From Microbacterium testaceum (GTDB lineage Bacteria; Actinomycetota; Actinomycetes; Actinomycetales; Microbacteriaceae): DNA of 64,000 bases. Where the stretch lies: NCBI RefSeq assembly GCF_029761935.1, contig NZ_CP121699.1, forward strand, positions 1,364,001-1,428,000, read 5' to 3'. Under the pieces are notes generated by a model that was not told where the DNA came from, searched no databases, and worked only from the letters and a program-made list of their open reading frames with translations. The first letter of the stretch is position 1. The number at the start of each line of letters is the position of its first letter. The translations under genes were made by a program, and so were the position numbers. Shown in pieces: positions 7,486-15,425 of the stretch.

Positions 7486-9176
7486 GCGCGTACGTCGACG
7501 CGGCCCGCGCCTGGATGGCGCAGGATCCGGATGCCGTGACCCGAGAAGAACTGTCGGAGCTGCTCGCGCGCGTCGAGGACGGCGATGCGGAGGCTGCCGC
7601 CGACCTCGAGGATCGTTTCTCGACGCGGCTGGCCTTCGGCACCGCGGGCCTGCGCGGAACGCTCGGTGCCGGCTCCAACCGCATGAATCGCGTGCTCGTC
7701 GCCCAGGCGGCGGCCGGTTTCGCGGCGTACCTGCTCGAGCGCTCGGGCGGCGAGACGCCGACGGTCGTCGTCGGGTACGACGGACGCCGAAATTCCGACG
7801 TGTTCGCGCGCGACTCGGTCGAGATCTTCGCCGGCGCGGGCCTGAACGCGATCCTGCTCCCCCGCCTGCTGCCCACGCCCGTGCTCGCCTTCGCCGTGCG
7901 CCACCTCGGTGCCGACGCGGGCGTCATGGTCACCGCCAGCCACAACCCGCCCGACGACAATGGCTACAAGGTCTACCTCGGCGGCGCCGACGAGGGCGCG
8001 CAGATCGTCTCGCCGGCGGATGCCGAGATCGCCGCCCACATCCAGCGGATCGCCGACGAGGGCAACATCACCACCCTCCCCCGCTCGGTCGGCTACGCCA
8101 ACGCCCCCGAGTCGGTCGTCGAGGCGTACGTCTCCGCGACCGCCGCGGTGGCACCCGCACCCGCCGCAGCCGAGGGTCTCAACTGGGTCTACACCGCCAT
8201 GCACGGCGTCGGATGGGAGACCGTCTCGCGCGTGCTGACCGAAGCGGGCTACCCCCAGCCCACCGTCGTCGAGGCGCAGATCCACCCCGACGGGCGCTTC
8301 CCGACCGTCGCGTTTCCCAACCCCGAAGAGCCCGGGGCCATGGACCTCTCGCTCGAGACCGCGCGCGCCGTCGACGCCGAGCTCGTCATCGCGAACGATC
8401 CGGATGCCGACCGCCTGGCCGTCGCGGTCCCCGACGCCGACTCCGAGGGCGGGTGGCGACGGCTGACCGGCAACGAGATCGGGCTGCTGCTGGGGTGGCG
8501 CGCGGCGAAGGCCACGGCCGGCTCGGGCGGCTCCGATGCGGACGGTCCCGGGGCGCCGGCATCCCTCGCCTGCTCTCTGGTCTCGTCGCCCGGACTCCAG
8601 GCCGTCGCCGAGCACTACGGTCTCGAGTTCCACTCCACCCTCACCGGGTTCAAGTGGATCTCGCGGGCGCCCGGCATCGTGTTCGGCTTCGAGGAGGCCC
8701 TCGGCTACCTCGTCAACCCGACGACCGTGCGCGACAAGGACGGGATCTCGGCCGCCGTGGCTCTTCTGAGCATGGCATCCGAGGCTCGCGCTCAGGGCCG
8801 CACCGTGGCTGACCTGCTGCAGGAGTTCCGCGACACGTTCGGCGCCTTCGCGAGCGACCAGATCTCGGTGCGCGTGAGCGATGTCAGCGAGATCGCGGGG
8901 ATCATGGCCGCGCTGCGTGCCCAGCCCCCCGCCGCGGTGGGCGAGATCGCCGTGTCGCGCATCGACGACCTGCTGCTCGGCGTCGACGGACTGCCCCCGG
9001 GCGACGTGCTGCGCCTGTGGCTCGACGACGGCTCCCGCCTGATCGTTCGCCCCAGCGGCACCGAGCCGAAGCTGAAGCTGTACCTCGACGTGCGCGGCTC
9101 GTCGGCCAAGAAGGCGCGCCGGCGTCTCGAGGCCCTGCGCGCCGGGGCCGAGGAGCTGCTGGTGTCGGTGCGCTGA
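7482..9176 (+). CDS. pmmB: Phospho-sugar mutase (phosphopentomutase/phosphomannomutase type)
   Basis: Members of the alpha-D-phosphohexomutase superfamily move a phosphate between C1 and C5/C6 through a phosphoserine. The 564 residues contain the serine loop VTASHNPPDDNGYK, the Mg loop NDPDADRLAV, the sugar loop GFEEALGYL and the phosphate-binding RPSGTEPKLKLYLD. The GTG start at 7482 overlaps the punA stop. Length and context (punA-pmmB) match the mycobacterial pmmB/PGM2-like group, so conversion of (deoxy)ribose-1-phosphate to the 5-phosphate is a plausible real role; this is inference. Confidence 0.92.
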   Translation: MSAYVDAARAWMAQDPDAVTREELSELLARVEDGDAEAAADLEDRFSTRLAFGTAGLRGTLGAGSNRMNRVLVAQAAAGFAAYLLERSGGETPTVVVGYDGRRNSDVFARDSVEIFAGAGLNAILLPRLLPTPVLAFAVRHLGADAGVMVTASHNPPDDNGYKVYLGGADEGAQIVSPADAEIAAHIQRIADEGNITTLPRSVGYANAPESVVEAYVSATAAVAPAPAAAEGLNWVYTAMHGVGWETVSRVLTEAGYPQPTVVEAQIHPDGRFPTVAFPNPEEPGAMDLSLETARAVDAELVIANDPDADRLAVAVPDADSEGGWRRLTGNEIGLLLGWRAAKATAGSGGSDADGPGAPASLACSLVSSPGLQAVAEHYGLEFHSTLTGFKWISRAPGIVFGFEEALGYLVNPTTVRDKDGISAAVALLSMASEARAQGRTVADLLQEFRDTFGAFASDQISVRVSDVSEIAGIMAALRAQPPAAVGEIAVSRIDDLLLGVDGLPPGDVLRLWLDDGSRLIVRPSGTEPKLKLYLDVRGSSAKKARRRLEALRAGAEELLVSVR

Positions 9177-9226
9177 GGGGTCCGGCGCGGCGGACGACGA
9201 GCGCCGACCCGGTTCGGGGCGCGAAC

Positions 9227-9305
9227 CGTGGCCCCGGGGTGCACTCCATGGCCCCGCGGCCACGAATGAGCAGGTCACCGCGCCTGAGGGGACGTGGCCG
9301 CAGGC
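9227..9305 (+). repeat. Palindromic element family D, copy 1
   Basis: This element of about 79 bp contains GTGGCCCCGGGG, then GGCCCCGCGGCCACG, and ends near GTGGCCGCAGG. It aligns over its whole length with copy 2 at 9397. The 9177-9597 gap holds no gene, only these two copies and the start of the nuclease-like gene's promoter region. Confidence 0.8.
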
Positions 9306-9396
9306 ATCATGAGCATGCGGGGACGCGGAATCGCTGGTGCTGCCGCGCTGTGAAGCGCGCAGGGGGCCTCCCTGCTGGCTACGGTCTGCGGCGCAG

Positions 9397-9475
9397 ATTG
9401 TGGCCCCGGGGCGTGCCCCGTGGCCCCGGGGCCACGGATGGGCATGTCAGCGCGCTCGGGCTGTATGGCCGCAGC
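9397..9475 (+). repeat. Palindromic element family D, copy 2
   Basis: GTGGCCCCGGGGC pairs with GCCCCGGGGCCAC within the element. It is a direct repeat of the 9227 copy, with an inverted relative on the far side of the gene at 10737. Confidence 0.8.
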
Positions 9476-9597
9476 CTGGTGGGGAAAAGGCTGCCGCGGG
9501 GTGCGCCCCTCCTCCCCATCCACGGGTTCGCGCCCTCTGTCCGCAGTCGGGGCGTCCCGGCCCGCGAGGGAGCGCCGGTGACCGCAACGATCAGGCC

Positions 9598-10563
9598 ATG
9601 TCGAATGCATTCGTCGTTCCTCTGCGTCGTCGTCGTGACCTGGAGGATCTGGGGTGGGACTCCCGCCAGATCGCCCGCGCTCTGAAGGCCGGCCAACTCA
9701 TCGCCGTGCGGCGCGGTGTGTTCGCACGCGCTTCCGAGCTGCAGGATCTGAAGATCGAGGAGCAGGTGGTCCTTCGGGCACGCTCCTACGGTGCCGTCGC
9801 GACCTCTCGCCCAATTTTCGCGGGTCGCACTGCTGCGGCCCTCCATGGACTCCCGCTGCTCGCAGATGATGGGCGACTGCACGTCTGCTCGCCCGAGAAT
9901 CGACCGAGCGCTGCTTCTGACGTCGTCCGGCACCGCGGAGAACTCAGCACCGATGACATCACGGAAATCAACGGAATCGCATGTACGTCACTCGTTCGAA
10001 CCGTCGCTGACGTGGCGAGATGGGAATCGCGAGAGTCGGCCGTTTCAGCGGCTGACGCCGGTCTGCGCGCCATCGCTTGGACACCATCCAACACGTACGA
10101 CCTGGACAAGGCGGCGACGTTTCGCGCGTCCGCAATCGACGCTCTCGACGTCTCTCCGCGCGGGCGTCGCCGCGGGCGCCGCGCTCTGGAGTTCACAGAC
10201 GGACGAGCACAGCGCCCCGGAGAGAGCATCAGCCGAATCCGACTCGACGAGCTGGGCTTCGCCTCGCCGTCACTGCAGGTTGCCGTTGACGGGCCGCGTG
10301 GTAAGACCTACTGGCTCGACTTCGGGCTCGATGAAGCGAACGCATGGGGAGAATTCGACGGCAAGGTGAAGTACCGCGAGCTCGCCGACACCTCTGGACG
10401 CTCGTCTCGCGAGGTCGTCGAAGCGGAGAAGCGGCGCGAGGACTGGATCCGAGGCACCACGGGGCGTGCCGTGGTGCGCTGGGGGTGGGAACACATCAGC
10501 GACGCCGCCGCTCTGGGCCGCCGTCTTGCTGCCTTCGGTGTGCGCCCCGGACCGCGTCCGTGA
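9598..10563 (+). CDS. AbiEi-like winged-helix plus Vsr/DUF559-like nuclease protein (paralogue 1)
   Basis: The 321-residue protein begins with a winged-helix segment (about 14-45: LEDLGWDSRQIARALKAG, then AVRRGVFA) as in AbiEi-type antitoxin regulators. It ends in a putative PD-(D/E)xK nuclease fold: E209 in RPGESISR, D241 in YWLDFGL, and E252/D254/K256 in GEFDGKVKY. No AbiEii toxin gene is adjacent. Third positions are visibly more AT-rich than in the neighbouring genes, which suggests acquisition. Family D palindromes flank it, two copies upstream and inverted copies downstream. ATG 9598 follows AACGAT by six bases. Paralogues lie at 19817 and 38460. The function is unknown; nuclease activity is inferred from the residues only. 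Confidence 0.72.
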   Translation: MSNAFVVPLRRRRDLEDLGWDSRQIARALKAGQLIAVRRGVFARASELQDLKIEEQVVLRARSYGAVATSRPIFAGRTAAALHGLPLLADDGRLHVCSPENRPSAASDVVRHRGELSTDDITEINGIACTSLVRTVADVARWESRESAVSAADAGLRAIAWTPSNTYDLDKAATFRASAIDALDVSPRGRRRGRRALEFTDGRAQRPGESISRIRLDELGFASPSLQVAVDGPRGKTYWLDFGLDEANAWGEFDGKVKYRELADTSGRSSREVVEAEKRREDWIRGTTGRAVVRWGWEHISDAAALGRRLAAFGVRPGPRP

Positions 10564-10736
10564 ACCGCTTCGAGTAGCAGGCGCGCCCACATCCGTGGGT
10601 CATGGATCGGTGCCCAGGCCAGCCGCAGCCTGAGACGCACAGCGCATAGCGCACGACTCGTGCGCCAAACTGCCCCTGCCGTTCGACATCACGCCGTCGC
10701 CCAGCGGGGCCGGGGCGGCCGTTCGGGGCGGCGGAT

Positions 10737-10790
10737 GTGGCCCCGGGACCACGAACCACGCCCCGGAGCCACGAATCACGCCCCACAACG
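10737..10790 (-). repeat. Palindromic element family D, copy 3 (inverted)
   Basis: The reverse complement of 10737-10772 reads GTGGCTCCGGGGCGTG...CGTGGTCCCGGGGCCAC. It differs from upstream copy 2 only at scattered C/T and G/C positions, so the gene is bracketed by oppositely oriented copies. Confidence 0.75.
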
Positions 10791-10805
10791 ACCGAGAGAG
10801 GTGCC

Positions 10806-10850
10806 ATCCACGCCCCGGAGCCACCAACTACGCCCCACAACGCGTGAGAG
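10806..10850 (-). repeat. Family D partial copy 4, tandem with copy 3
   Basis: CCACGCCCCGGAGCCAC at 10808 repeats the same 17 bases at 10756, followed in both by a CACGCCCCACAACG-like run, giving a 52-bp period. Confidence 0.65.
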
Positions 10851-10888
10851 ACGTGCGGGCAAGCTTCGACCGGCGGCGAGGACCCGCC

Positions 10889-12817
10889 TCAGCCGTCGAT
10901 CACCGCGACCAGTTCGTCCAGGAACGCGGGGAACGACACCGCGCGGCGGACGATGCGCTGCACGCTGTCGCGCTCGCTGAACACCTCGACGAACTGCTCG
11001 AACACCGTCTGGAAGGCCTCGCGGTCGGTCTCGCTGAAGGCCACGAGCGCCACGACCTGCACGCGACCCTCGCCCCATGCGATCGAGGGGTCGGCGATGC
11101 CGATGGCGATGCGGGTCTGGGTCGCCGTCATGCCCATCGCGTGAGGCACGGCGAGCGCGTCGGTGAACGCGGTGGACGAGATGGCCTCGCGCTCCACGGC
11201 CCGAGCCACGTAGGCGTCGTCGATCACGCTCTGCTCGACGAGCATCCCGCCGAGGCGTCGGATGACGCCGGCCTCGCCGTCAGCGGCATCCAGCCCCCGC
11301 ACAAATGCCTCGGGCGCGAAGTACCGTTCGAGCTCGGCCCGCAGGCGCGCCAGACGCCGCCCGCGGCGGATGCGACCGGCGGCGGCTTGCACGCGCTCGA
11401 CGTCGGCGTCGGTGAGGAACGGCTGGATCCGCACGAACCGGTCGCCCGGCCGCGGCGGGTCGATGGTCGTGAGCACGAGGTCGGTCTCGATCGAGTCCCA
11501 CGCCGGGTCGATGCGCGTCTCGACGCCCACGACCTCGATCGCCTGGCCGAGCGAGCGGTCGACGCTCGAGCGCAGGAGCTCGTGCAGCTCGTAATACCCG
11601 GGGCACACGATCGTCGCCGTCAGCAGTTGGTCGGCGCGGCGGCTGCGCTCGAGGCGGCCGCCGACGTGCATCGCGATGTAGGCGATCTCGTCGTCGAGGA
11701 TCGGGATGCCCAGGCCGTCCTGCAGCCCCTTGGCGATGTAGACCGCGACCTCGAAGATCATCGGGTACGTCGACTTCAGCGACCGCGTCAGCGGATTGCG
11801 CGACCACGCCTGCTCACGCGAGCGGTGCAGAAGGTTCTGCACGTGCAGCGCCAGGCGCAGGATGAAGTCGTCGTGGGCGATGTCGACGAGGAACTCGGAT
11901 GCCGCGTTCTCGACGACCCGGCGCACGGCCACCTCGACCGCCGGGTCGAGGCGGGAGCGCACGTCGTCGCCGGCCGGGGAGCCGGGTGCGACGATGCGGG
12001 TCAGCACGAGGGTCGCGAGGTGGCGCAGGTCGCCCGAGCCGAGTTGCACGCCGATGTGCTTCACCGTCAGTCGGTCGAGCAGGGCGACGACGGCGGCCGC
12101 GGCATCCGACGAATCCCCGCCCGGGGAGCCAAGGGCCCGATCGCGCGTGGTGCGGTCGGCGGCGATCGCGATGTGCATCACCACGTCGCCGATGCCGATC
12201 TCGTTGACGTAGTAGCCGAGGGCGCCGAGTTCGGCGACGAGTTCGGCTTTGAACGGCCCGAACGCGCGGGCGCCGACCGACTGCTCGCCGAGCGTGCGAC
12301 GCAGGGCGTCGAGGTCGAAGAGCCCGGCGTCCATCTCGTCGTGCGCCAGTTTCGACAGGAGCCGGCGTTGGGCGACCTCGGTTCCGCGCAGGCGGGCGGT
12401 GGATGCCGAGCGCTCGAGCGTCAGCTCCGTTCCGCCGAGCAGTCCCCGCACGCGTGACAGATCCGCCTCAAGGGTCGCGGCACTCACGTGCAGGGCGTCC
12501 GCCGTGTCGAAGACGTCGATGCCGTCGGCGGAATCCAGGAGCCGCCGGACGAGGGTGTGCAGACGGTCGCGGGGGGTGCCGGCATCCGTTCCGGTCAAGG
12601 CCCGAAGGGCTGCGGCGGCGTCGGACCCGGCGCGATAGCCGAGGGGCCCGGACTCGATCGCCGCTCCGCCGGGGACGCGGGCGTTGATCGCCGTGACATA
12701 GGACCGGACACTGCGCGGGGTCACCCCGAGTGCGTCGGCGAGAGACGCAGCGGTCGACCATTCCCCGTCCCGCAGCAACAGGGCCAGCAGGCGGTCTTGG
12801 CGAGCCTTCGTCGTCAC
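10889..12817 (-). CDS. mtlR: MtlR, PRD-containing transcriptional activator of the mannitol operon
   Basis: This BglG/MtlR-type activator has its activity set by PTS phosphorylation. The 642 residues run: HTH (about 1-60), second HTH (about 90-150), PRD1 with histidine in VVMHIAIA, PRD2 with histidine in IAYIAMHVGG, an EIIB-like domain with cysteine in TIVCPGYYE, and an EIIA-like domain with histidine in LAVPHAMGM. Such a set senses mannitol transport and general PTS state. GTG 12817 was chosen because GGAGG lies seven bases upstream and the HTH begins at once; longer upstream reading is not homologous. It is divergent from the mtl/pts operon. The candidate operator is at 12956-12983. Confidence 0.9.
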   Translation of the reverse strand: MTTKARQDRLLALLLRDGEWSTAASLADALGVTPRSVRSYVTAINARVPGGAAIESGPLGYRAGSDAAAALRALTGTDAGTPRDRLHTLVRRLLDSADGIDVFDTADALHVSAATLEADLSRVRGLLGGTELTLERSASTARLRGTEVAQRRLLSKLAHDEMDAGLFDLDALRRTLGEQSVGARAFGPFKAELVAELGALGYYVNEIGIGDVVMHIAIAADRTTRDRALGSPGGDSSDAAAAVVALLDRLTVKHIGVQLGSGDLRHLATLVLTRIVAPGSPAGDDVRSRLDPAVEVAVRRVVENAASEFLVDIAHDDFILRLALHVQNLLHRSREQAWSRNPLTRSLKSTYPMIFEVAVYIAKGLQDGLGIPILDDEIAYIAMHVGGRLERSRRADQLLTATIVCPGYYELHELLRSSVDRSLGQAIEVVGVETRIDPAWDSIETDLVLTTIDPPRPGDRFVRIQPFLTDADVERVQAAAGRIRRGRRLARLRAELERYFAPEAFVRGLDAADGEAGVIRRLGGMLVEQSVIDDAYVARAVEREAISSTAFTDALAVPHAMGMTATQTRIAIGIADPSIAWGEGRVQVVALVAFSETDREAFQTVFEQFVEVFSERDSVQRIVRRAVSFPAFLDELVAVIDG

Positions 12818-12955
12818 GATCCGTCCTCCGCACCGCCCCGGTTGGCAGCGTTCCATCCATCCTTTCACGCCCGTCCGCACCGGGCGCGGCTCGGGACGGC
12901 GCGCGCAGGAGGCGGCTGCGGCATCCGCGTTCCGGGGGGTGGGAAACGAACCTGG

Positions 12956-12983
12956 TTGTCCGCTGTGAGACAGGTGCGGACAA
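12956..12983. promoter_or_regulatory. Candidate MtlR operator
   Basis: TTGTCCGC and GCGGACAA form a perfect inverted repeat with a 12-base spacer in the mtlR/PTS divergent region, 23 bases before the first operon gene. It could also form an mRNA hairpin. Confidence 0.45.
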
Positions 12984-13006
12984 TCGAGAGGAAGAAAGGC
13001 CGGTCG

Positions 13007-13333
13007 ATGAGGATCCTCGTGGTGTGTGGAGCGGGTGCGTCGAGCACGTTCGTCGCGCAACGCGTCCGTCGTGCTGCGCACGAGAAGGGCCTGGACTACT
13101 CCGCCTCGGCGGGAACCTCGCGGTCCCTCCCGATCGACCTCGACGCCGCCGATCTCGTGCTGGTCGGCCCGCACCTCGCCCCCGAACTCGAGCGCATCCG
13201 CCTCGAGGCCGCCCCGCGCGGCGTGACCGTCGTCCTGCTGCCCGACGACGTCTTCGCCGACCAGAGCGGCACCCGAACCCTCGCCCTGGTCGAGGACGCC
13301 CTGCGTTCCGCCCAGCCCGCGGACACGATCTGA
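13007..13333 (+). CDS. PTS Enzyme IIB component, lactose/cellobiose-like fold
   Basis: This 108-residue free-standing EIIB has phospho-cysteine C7 in LVVCGAGASSTFVA. Such domains pass phosphate from EIIA to a sugar during transport. No matching IIC or IIA of the lactose/cellobiose class is nearby, while MtlA already contains its own IIB, so it may be regulatory or serve an unlinked permease. It is the first gene of the operon. AGGAAGAAAGG provides a ribosome site before ATG 13007, and ptsH follows after 20 bases. Confidence 0.85.
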   Translation: MRILVVCGAGASSTFVAQRVRRAAHEKGLDYSASAGTSRSLPIDLDAADLVLVGPHLAPELERIRLEAAPRGVTVVLLPDDVFADQSGTRTLALVEDALRSAQPADTI

Positions 13334-13353
13334 ACTCGACGGAGAGGACACCC

Positions 13354-13629
13354 ATGCCCCACCTGACACGCACCGTCCGCATCGGATCGTCGCACGGACT
13401 GCACGCGCGCCCCGCGAAGCTCTTCGCGCAGGCGGCGAAGGACTCCGGCATCCCGGTGACCCTCGCCAAGGACGCGGGGAAGCCGATCAACGCCGCGAGC
13501 ATCCTCGGGATCATCGCGCTGGGACTCGAGCAGGGCGACTATGTGACCCTCACCGCCGACGGCGACAACGCCGAAGCGACGCTGGAGCGCCTCGCGGAGC
13601 TTCTCACCACCGACCACGACGCCGAGTAA
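13354..13629 (+). CDS. ptsH: Phosphocarrier protein HPr
   Basis: HPr carries phosphate from Enzyme I to EIIA domains. The 91 residues show active H17 in HGLHARPAKLF and the conserved serine S49 in NAASILGI, the site used by HPr kinase in Firmicutes. GGAGAGG lies ahead of ATG 13354. It is followed by ptsI after 15 bases. Confidence 0.95.
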   Translation: MPHLTRTVRIGSSHGLHARPAKLFAQAAKDSGIPVTLAKDAGKPINAASILGIIALGLEQGDYVTLTADGDNAEATLERLAELLTTDHDAE

Positions 13630-13644
13630 AGGAAATACAGCACC

Positions 13645-15330
13645 ATGACGGAACTCCGTGGAGTCGGAATCGGACTGGGCGTGGCCCAGGGACCCATCGC
13701 GCGCATGGCCGAGCCCCTGCCCGCCCCGAAGGACGCCAAGAGCGAGCTGAGCGTCGACGACGAGACGGCGCGCGTGCGCGAGGCCATCGGTGCCGTCGCC
13801 CGCGAGCTCGAAGCCCGCGGCGCCCAGGCCGGCGGCGCCGCCCGCGACGTGCTCGAGGCGCAGGCGATGATCGCCGAAGACCCGACCCTCGAAGCCGAGG
13901 TCGACGCGCGCCTGGCCGCCGGCAAGACCGGCGAGTTCGCCGTGCACGACGCCTTCGCCTCGTTCCGCGAGCAGCTCGTGGCCCTCGGCGGCTACCTCGG
14001 CGAGCGCGCGGCCGACCTCGACGATGTCGCCCAGCGCGTGATCGCGCGCCTGCGCGGCGTCGCGGCCCCCGGCATCCCCGACCCCGGTCACCCCTTCGTG
14101 CTGGTCGCGAAGGACCTCGCCCCCGCCGACACCGCCCTGCTCGACCTCGACAAGGTGCTGGCCCTGGTCACCACCGAGGGCGGCCCGACCTCGCACACCG
14201 CGATCCTCGCGCGCGAGAAGTCGATCGTCGCCGTCGTGGGCGCGGCCGGAGCGAAGGACCTCGTCGACGGGCAGTCGGTCATCGTCGATGCCGCCGCCGG
14301 CGTCGTGACCGTCGACCCGAGCGACGACGAGAAGGCGCGAGCCGCCAACCGTGCTGAGGCGCGCGCAGCCGCGGCATCCGCCCCCATCACCGACGGCGCT
14401 CTCGCCGACGGCACGAAGGTTCCGCTGCTGGCCAATCTCGGCAAGCCCGGCGGAGCCGCCGAGGCCGTCGAGCTCGGCGCCGAGGGTGTGGGCCTCTTCC
14501 GCACCGAGTTCCTCTTCCTCAGCTCCAGCTCGGCCCCCACCGTCGAGGAGCAGCGCGCGGCGTACACCGAGCTGCTCAGCGCCTTCCCCGGCAAGAAGGT
14601 CGTCGTGCGCGTGCTCGACGCCGGCGCCGACAAGCCCCTGCCGTTCCTCAACGACGCGCACGAGGAGAACCCCGCGCTGGGTCTGCGGGGCCTGCGCGCC
14701 CTCCGTGCCAGCGAGGACATCCTGCGCGAGCAGCTGACGGCTCTCGCCGAAGCGGATGCCGCGACCCGGGCGTCCGAGGCCGGCCCCGCCGACCTGTGGG
14801 TCATGGCGCCCATGGTCTCGACCGTCGAAGAGACCCGGTACTTCACCGCCCTGGCGAAGGACTACGGCCTGAAGACGACCGGCGTCATGGTCGAGGTCCC
14901 CTCGTCGGCCCTCCTGGCCGACCGCATCCTCGAGATCGCCGACTTCGCCTCGATCGGCACGAACGACCTGACGCAGTACACGCTCGCCGCCGACCGCCTG
15001 CTCGGCTCGGTCGCGTCGTTCCAGGACCCGTGGCATCCGGCCGTCCTCCGCCTCATCCGCGAGGTCGGCGCCGCGGGCCGCACGCACGGCAAGCCCGTCG
15101 GCATCTGCGGCGAGGCCGCGGCCGACCCCATGCTCGCCGTCGTGCTCGTCGGGCTCGGCGCCACCACGCTGTCGATGGCCCCCACAGCCCTCGCCGACGT
15201 GCGCGCGACCCTGCTCGCCCACACTCTCGACGATGCCCGCCGCATCGCCGAGGCCGCCCTGGCCGCGGACGACGCGGCCTCCGCCCGCGAGGCAGCGCAG
15301 GCCGCCTCCACCCTCGTCCACACCCCGTAA
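13645..15330 (+). CDS. ptsI: Phosphoenolpyruvate-protein phosphotransferase (Enzyme I)
   Basis: Enzyme I autophosphorylates from PEP and phosphorylates HPr, starting all PTS transport. The 561 residues match normal length. The phospho-histidine is H184 in TEGGPTSHTAILAR. The PEP-binding barrel shows GVGLFRTEFLFL, VVVRVLDAGADKPLPFL and VGICGEAAADP, with IGTNDLTQYTLAADR for substrate and metal binding. GGAAATAC sits before ATG 13645. A hairpin after the stop may lower read-through into mtlA. Confidence 0.96.
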   Translation: MTELRGVGIGLGVAQGPIARMAEPLPAPKDAKSELSVDDETARVREAIGAVARELEARGAQAGGAARDVLEAQAMIAEDPTLEAEVDARLAAGKTGEFAVHDAFASFREQLVALGGYLGERAADLDDVAQRVIARLRGVAAPGIPDPGHPFVLVAKDLAPADTALLDLDKVLALVTTEGGPTSHTAILAREKSIVAVVGAAGAKDLVDGQSVIVDAAAGVVTVDPSDDEKARAANRAEARAAAASAPITDGALADGTKVPLLANLGKPGGAAEAVELGAEGVGLFRTEFLFLSSSSAPTVEEQRAAYTELLSAFPGKKVVVRVLDAGADKPLPFLNDAHEENPALGLRGLRALRASEDILREQLTALAEADAATRASEAGPADLWVMAPMVSTVEETRYFTALAKDYGLKTTGVMVEVPSSALLADRILEIADFASIGTNDLTQYTLAADRLLGSVASFQDPWHPAVLRLIREVGAAGRTHGKPVGICGEAAADPMLAVVLVGLGATTLSMAPTALADVRATLLAHTLDDARRIAEAALAADDAASAREAAQAASTLVHTP

Positions 15331-15335
15331 ACCCC

Positions 15336-15355
15336 GGGGCGGTTCCGGCCGCCCC
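15336..15355 (+). terminator. Intercistronic hairpin between ptsI and mtlA
   Basis: GGGGCGG pairs with CCGCCCC around six bases, five bases past the ptsI stop. There is no U-run, so it is more likely an attenuator or mRNA-stability element than a full stop. Confidence 0.5.
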
Positions 15356-15425
15356 GTCGACACCGCGGCGTCAGCCGCATCCCCCATACGGCCCCGGCCG
15401 TGCAGTCAGTCAAGGAGACACAGCA

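Larger units (their letters stand above)
10564..10888. other. Gene-free stretch with inverted family D elements
   Basis: No gene is visible between the nuclease-like gene and the mtlR stop. The right two-thirds is occupied by the D-type repeats. No clear terminator for either gene was recognised apart from these hairpins. Confidence 0.6.

Noticed and set aside
9598..10563. AbiE-type toxin-antitoxin system.
   Set aside because: Only an AbiEi-like N-terminal domain is present. No AbiEii nucleotidyltransferase toxin lies beside this gene or its two paralogues.
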